Positions 26,750-30,830 of a stretch of 30,830 nt of DNA are shown piece by piece. Each line of letters opens with the position of its first letter. The stretch's first letter is position 1. Source of the stretch: CAYRSS01 sp964426945. Lineage in GTDB: Bacteria; Planctomycetota; Phycisphaerae; UBA1845. The stretch spans positions 1-30,830 of the forward strand of contig CAYRSS010000049.1 of the NCBI GenBank assembly GCA_964426945.1. The letters run 5' to 3'. A model generated the notes under the pieces. It worked only from the letters and a program-made list of their open reading frames with translations. It did no database searches and was not told where the DNA came from. Both the position numbers and the translations under genes were made by a program.

Positions 26750-26836
26750 GGCGGACCCCGCCGCCAGCGCGGTCGGACAGGGTGGCCGGGGTCGGCTCGT
26801 GCCGTCGCCGGCCTGCACGCCGCTACGGGAAGATCC

Positions 26837-27310
26837 ATGAAGCTTTCGGAACTGATTCACCCCGATTCGGTCATACCGGAACTGCAGGCCACGAACCGCA
26901 ACGCGGTGATCCGTGAACTGGTGCAGTCGCTCGCCGATCACTCGGTCATCGCGCCCGAGCACGTCGAGACGATCACCCGGGCCGCGATCACCCGCGAAAA
27001 CCAGGGAAGCACCGGCTTCGGCAAGGGTGTGGCCGTTCCGCACGTGAAGCACGAGTGCATCACGCGCATCGTCGCGACGATCGGCCGCTCGAGCGCCGGC
27101 GTCGATTTCGCCGCGCTGGATCGGGCGCCGGTCTACACGATCGTGATGCTGCTGAGCCCCGCGAGCAAACCCGACGGCCACCTCGCGGCGATGGAGAAGA
27201 TTTTCCGGCACCTGCAGCGCGAGAACTTCCGCCGGTTCCTGCGCCAGGCCGACTCGAAGGATGCGATCCTCGAGTTGATCGCCGAGGCCGACAACCTCCA
27301 GGATGAGTAA
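26837..27310 (+). CDS. ptsN: PTS EIIA-Ntr-like regulatory phosphotransferase
   Basis: A 157-residue EIIA domain of the fructose/mannitol/nitrogen-regulatory type, phosphorylated by HPr and used mainly as a signalling protein. The phosphorylated histidine is H69 in GFGKGVAVPHVKH, matching the GxAxPH motif of PtsN. The family ends are also present: ISELIHPDSV-like opening (KLSELIHPDSV) and LLSPASKPDGHLAAMEKIFRHL, split here around the HL helix. No EIIB or EIIC domain is attached. ATG 26837 has GGGAAG just upstream. It lies 87 bases after hpf and 60 before ptsH, in the same direction. Confidence 0.93.
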   Translation: MKLSELIHPDSVIPELQATNRNAVIRELVQSLADHSVIAPEHVETITRAAITRENQGSTGFGKGVAVPHVKHECITRIVATIGRSSAGVDFAALDRAPVYTIVMLLSPASKPDGHLAAMEKIFRHLQRENFRRFLRQADSKDAILELIAEADNLQDE

Positions 27311-27370
27311 TCGGGTGTCGCGCCGTTCAGCGCGCCGGCTGCAGCGCGGTGCAGAAAGGCTTCGAGAAGA

Positions 27371-27664
27371 TTGACTTCCGCCGACACGGTTGCAACCCGC
27401 GAAGTGCCCGTGCCGAACCGGGAGGGTCTGCACGCCCGGCCGACGATGCGCTTCGTCGACGTCGCCAAGCAGTTCAGCTGCGAGGTCAGCGTCTGCAATA
27501 CCTCCAAGGGTACGGAGACGGTCGACGGCAAGAGCGCGATGGAAATGATGCTCCTCGAGGCGACGCAGGGATCCGTCCTGCGGATCACTGCGCGGGGGGC
27601 GGATGCCGAGCAGGCCGCGGAGGCCCTGGCGGAACTCGTCCGCAGCTCGTTCGGCCAGGGATAG
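27371..27664 (+). CDS. ptsH: Phosphocarrier protein HPr
   Basis: A 97-residue phosphocarrier that passes phosphate from EI to EIIA proteins. The active-site histidine is H21 in REGLHARPTMRFVDVA. The serine of the HPr-kinase site is conserved as S55 in DGKSAMEMMLLEA. The spacing between them is about 3 residues longer than in B. subtilis HPr because of a small insert (CNTSKGTETV). The start is TTG 27371, preceded by GAGAAG. It lies between ptsN and ptsI; the 194-base gap to ptsI contains only GC-rich sequence with weak inverted repeats. The Ser site implies control by HprK, which would be encoded elsewhere. Confidence 0.93.
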   Translation: MTSADTVATREVPVPNREGLHARPTMRFVDVAKQFSCEVSVCNTSKGTETVDGKSAMEMMLLEATQGSVLRITARGADAEQAAEALAELVRSSFGQG

Positions 27665-27858
27665 TCCCGCGCGGCGGCGTTCGCAGCGGGGCCATGATGG
27701 TGTAACGGTCTTTCCACGACGGGGCGCGGCGCGGCGCCGCCGTCGGCCCGTATCTCGCTTCCCGCCTGGTGCTCCAAAGCCGGCGTGTCTGTCGCCGGGG
27801 CTGACGCCCTGGATGCGGCTCGAAGGGCCTAGCGATCAGGTTCGCGCCGGACACAAGG

Positions 27859-29601
<1,743 letters not shown>

Positions 29602-29640
29602 ACGCGGCCGGGGAATGCGGACGATCGCATCGGTCCGCCC

Positions 29641-29740
29641 GGCAGCCGCATGTCGGCTGCCTCGCAGTCCCCGAAGTTCCGCGGCGCGATTCCGGCGTGA
29701 CGACAAGAGAGGCGCGAGCCCGGCCGATCGTGTGATCGGC
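29641..29740 (+). other. Two perfect hairpins between ptsI and the DUF2344 gene
   Basis: GGCAGCCG/CGGCTGCC (29641-29648 with 29654-29661, loop CATGT) may end the ptsI transcript although no T-run follows. GCCGATC/GATCGGC (29723-29729 with 29734-29740, loop GTGT) lies 14 bases before the next ATG, where it could affect translation initiation. Confidence 0.45.
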
Positions 29741-29754
29741 GGCTCGAATGGCTC

Positions 29755-30423
29755 ATGGATCTGCCAGAGGCAGCCAGCGTGCCGCAGGGCGGCGCTGCCA
29801 CGCGGTTGGCGGTTACCTTTCGCGTGGATGGCGACCTGCGCTTTGTTTCGCATCGCGACACGCTCCGCCTGCTGCGCCGCGCGTTGGCCCGCGCGGGACT
29901 CCCGCTGCGCTTCTCGGAAGGCTTCAACCCACGCCCGCGGATGAATCTCCCCCTTCCGCGCCCCGTGGGGCTCGCATCTGAGGTCGAACTGCTCGTGGTT
30001 GAACTCACAGAGTCGGTCGCCCCGGACGCGGCACTGGCGGCGCTCGCCCCGCAGATGCCACGTGGCATGACGCTGGTCGGCGCGGTCGAAGTCCATTCCA
30101 AGAAGGACCCGCGCCCGGTGCACGCGGTCTACCGGCTCGACGCCGGCGATCGCGACACGGACGAGCTGGCCCGGCGCATTGAGCAGATCCTGCAGGCCGA
30201 AACGGTTGAAATCACGAGGAGCGGCCCCAAGCACCCGCACAGCAGGCCGGTGGACATCCGACCCTGCCTCACGAGCCTGAAGCTCGTTGGCGGCGAGGTC
30301 GAGTTTTCACTCGACATCTCGCCGGGCGCCACCGCCAAGCCGGCGGAGGTTGCCGGGCTGTTCGGCTATGACGTCGCTTCAATCAATCATCGAATACGTC
30401 GAATGGAAGTCAGATGGCAATAG
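29755..30423 (+). CDS. DUF2344 / radical-SAM-linked protein (TIGR03936-type)
   Basis: A 222-residue protein matching the family found beside, or fused to, a radical SAM protein and next to RNase G in many bacteria. The signature is clear near the N-terminus: FRVDGDLRFVSHRDTLRLLRRALARAGLP, here read as DLRFVSHRDTLRLLRRAL followed by FSEGFNPRPRMNLPLPRPVGL. The biochemical function is unknown; a tRNA- or RNA-binding role is often guessed. The usual radical SAM partner is not in this window. ATG 29755 gives the full signature; GTG 29779 is an alternative start. Its last 10 bases overlap the next frame, which implies coupled translation. Confidence 0.88.
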   Translation: MDLPEAASVPQGGAATRLAVTFRVDGDLRFVSHRDTLRLLRRALARAGLPLRFSEGFNPRPRMNLPLPRPVGLASEVELLVVELTESVAPDAALAALAPQMPRGMTLVGAVEVHSKKDPRPVHAVYRLDAGDRDTDELARRIEQILQAETVEITRSGPKHPHSRPVDIRPCLTSLKLVGGEVEFSLDISPGATAKPAEVAGLFGYDVASINHRIRRMEVRWQ

Positions 30424-30830
30424 AGCAGAGCAAGACGAAGAAGACGACCCGCAAGACCCCGGTGGCCAAGACCGCCAAGACGGCGACCAAGGCCGCCAAG
30501 AAAACCACACGGCGCAAGGGTGCCAAGGCGGAGGGCGAGGCCGACACCACCGCTTCAGCGGTGAGCGCCGAGACAACCGTGGCCGAGGCGCCCGCGGCCA
30601 AGACGGCGCGCACCCGCAAGACCGCGGCCCCCAAGGCTGAGGCCGTCGCGAAGAAAGCGACGCGCGCGCCCGCGACGAAGAAGGCCGCCGCCAAGTCGGC
30701 CGCCGCGGAGCCGGTGTGGGCCGACGACGCGCCCGCCGCCGCGGAGGCGCCGCGCAAAGCCCCGGCGAAGGCCGAGGCGCCGGTCCCGGTCGCTGAGCCC
30801 GCCCGGCGCGAGGCCCCCGCTGGCCGCCCG
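30414..30830 (+). CDS. Lys/Ala/Pro-rich N-terminal region, runs off the window (RNase E/G extension or H1-like protein)
   Basis: An open frame of 139 codons without a stop, reaching the window edge. It starts at ATG 30414 inside the end of the DUF2344 gene, 10 bases of overlap. It is almost wholly Lys, Ala, Thr, Pro and Arg with repeated KTAKT-, KKAAAK- and KAPAKAEAP-type units, highly basic at first, then mixed with acidic patches (WADDAPAAAEAP). Two readings fit. Because DUF2344 is usually followed by RNase E/G, this could be a disordered N-terminal extension of that enzyme. Alternatively it is a histone-H1-like DNA-binding protein. No catalytic domain is visible within the window, so the call stays open. 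Confidence 0.7.
   Translation, partial: MAIEQSKTKKTTRKTPVAKTAKTATKAAKKTTRRKGAKAEGEADTTASAVSAETTVAEAPAAKTARTRKTAAPKAEAVAKKATRAPATKKAAAKSAAAEPVWADDAPAAAEAPRKAPAKAEAPVPVAEPARREAPAGRP

Noticed and set aside
26222..27433. A 403-codon minus-strand frame across hpf and ptsN
   Set aside because: Both plus-strand genes show unmistakable family motifs; the minus frame has none and no ribosome-binding site.

Overview
The window is GC-rich and densely coded and comes from a Gram-negative-type bacterium, most likely a planctomycete, probably of the Phycisphaerae. Four things point that way: a small basic protein of the type shared by planctomycetes, verrucomicrobia and chlamydiae (5472-5699); a secreted protein with Asn/Asp-rich calcium-binding repeats, FG-GAP blades and a dockerin-like tail (15874-18873); a planctomycete-style prepilin (24442-25233); and a LeuS with a KMSKS-LKN signature. 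An LptD-like outer-membrane protein and an RND pump imply an outer membrane. No tRNA, rRNA, insertion sequence or CRISPR array was seen. GTG and TTG starts are common. Layout, left to right: 1-6959 (+ strand) is housekeeping: the leuS 3' end, a free-standing formyltransferase, typA, an RluA-family pseudouridine synthase, a membrane-anchored SPOR-like protein, the small basic protein and a class I aminotransferase. 6973-11558 (- strand) is a two-gene RND efflux operon, adaptor then pump. A 609-base divergent intergenic region (11559-12167) holds the efflux promoter, a strong unexplained minus-strand terminator with a second perfect hairpin, and a near-consensus promoter for the lptD-like gene (12168-15101, +). 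nadD and the secreted dockerin protein follow on the minus strand. 19035-23693 (- strand) is the most unusual part: two CUT1-type ABC sugar-importer genes. The first fuses a solute-binding protein to a MalF-like permease. The second is a MalG-like permease with about 300 extra residues between TM1 and TM2. A 7-bp-periodic inverted repeat lies between them, and no ATPase gene is present. Next on the minus strand come a YfcE-type phosphoesterase, a prepilin and an unrecognised membrane-anchored protein. 26426-29601 (+ strand) is a regulatory-PTS cluster: hpf, ptsN, ptsH, ptsI. It encodes the phosphoryl chain EI > HPr > EIIA beside a ribosome-hibernation factor, with no sugar permease, and is preceded by a long GC-rich leader with hairpins. 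The window ends with a DUF2344 radical-SAM-linked gene that overlaps a Lys/Ala-rich reading frame running off the edge; this may be the N-terminal tail of RNase E/G or a histone-H1-like protein. All functional calls come from motif reading alone. Promoters and terminators are pattern matches without experimental support.
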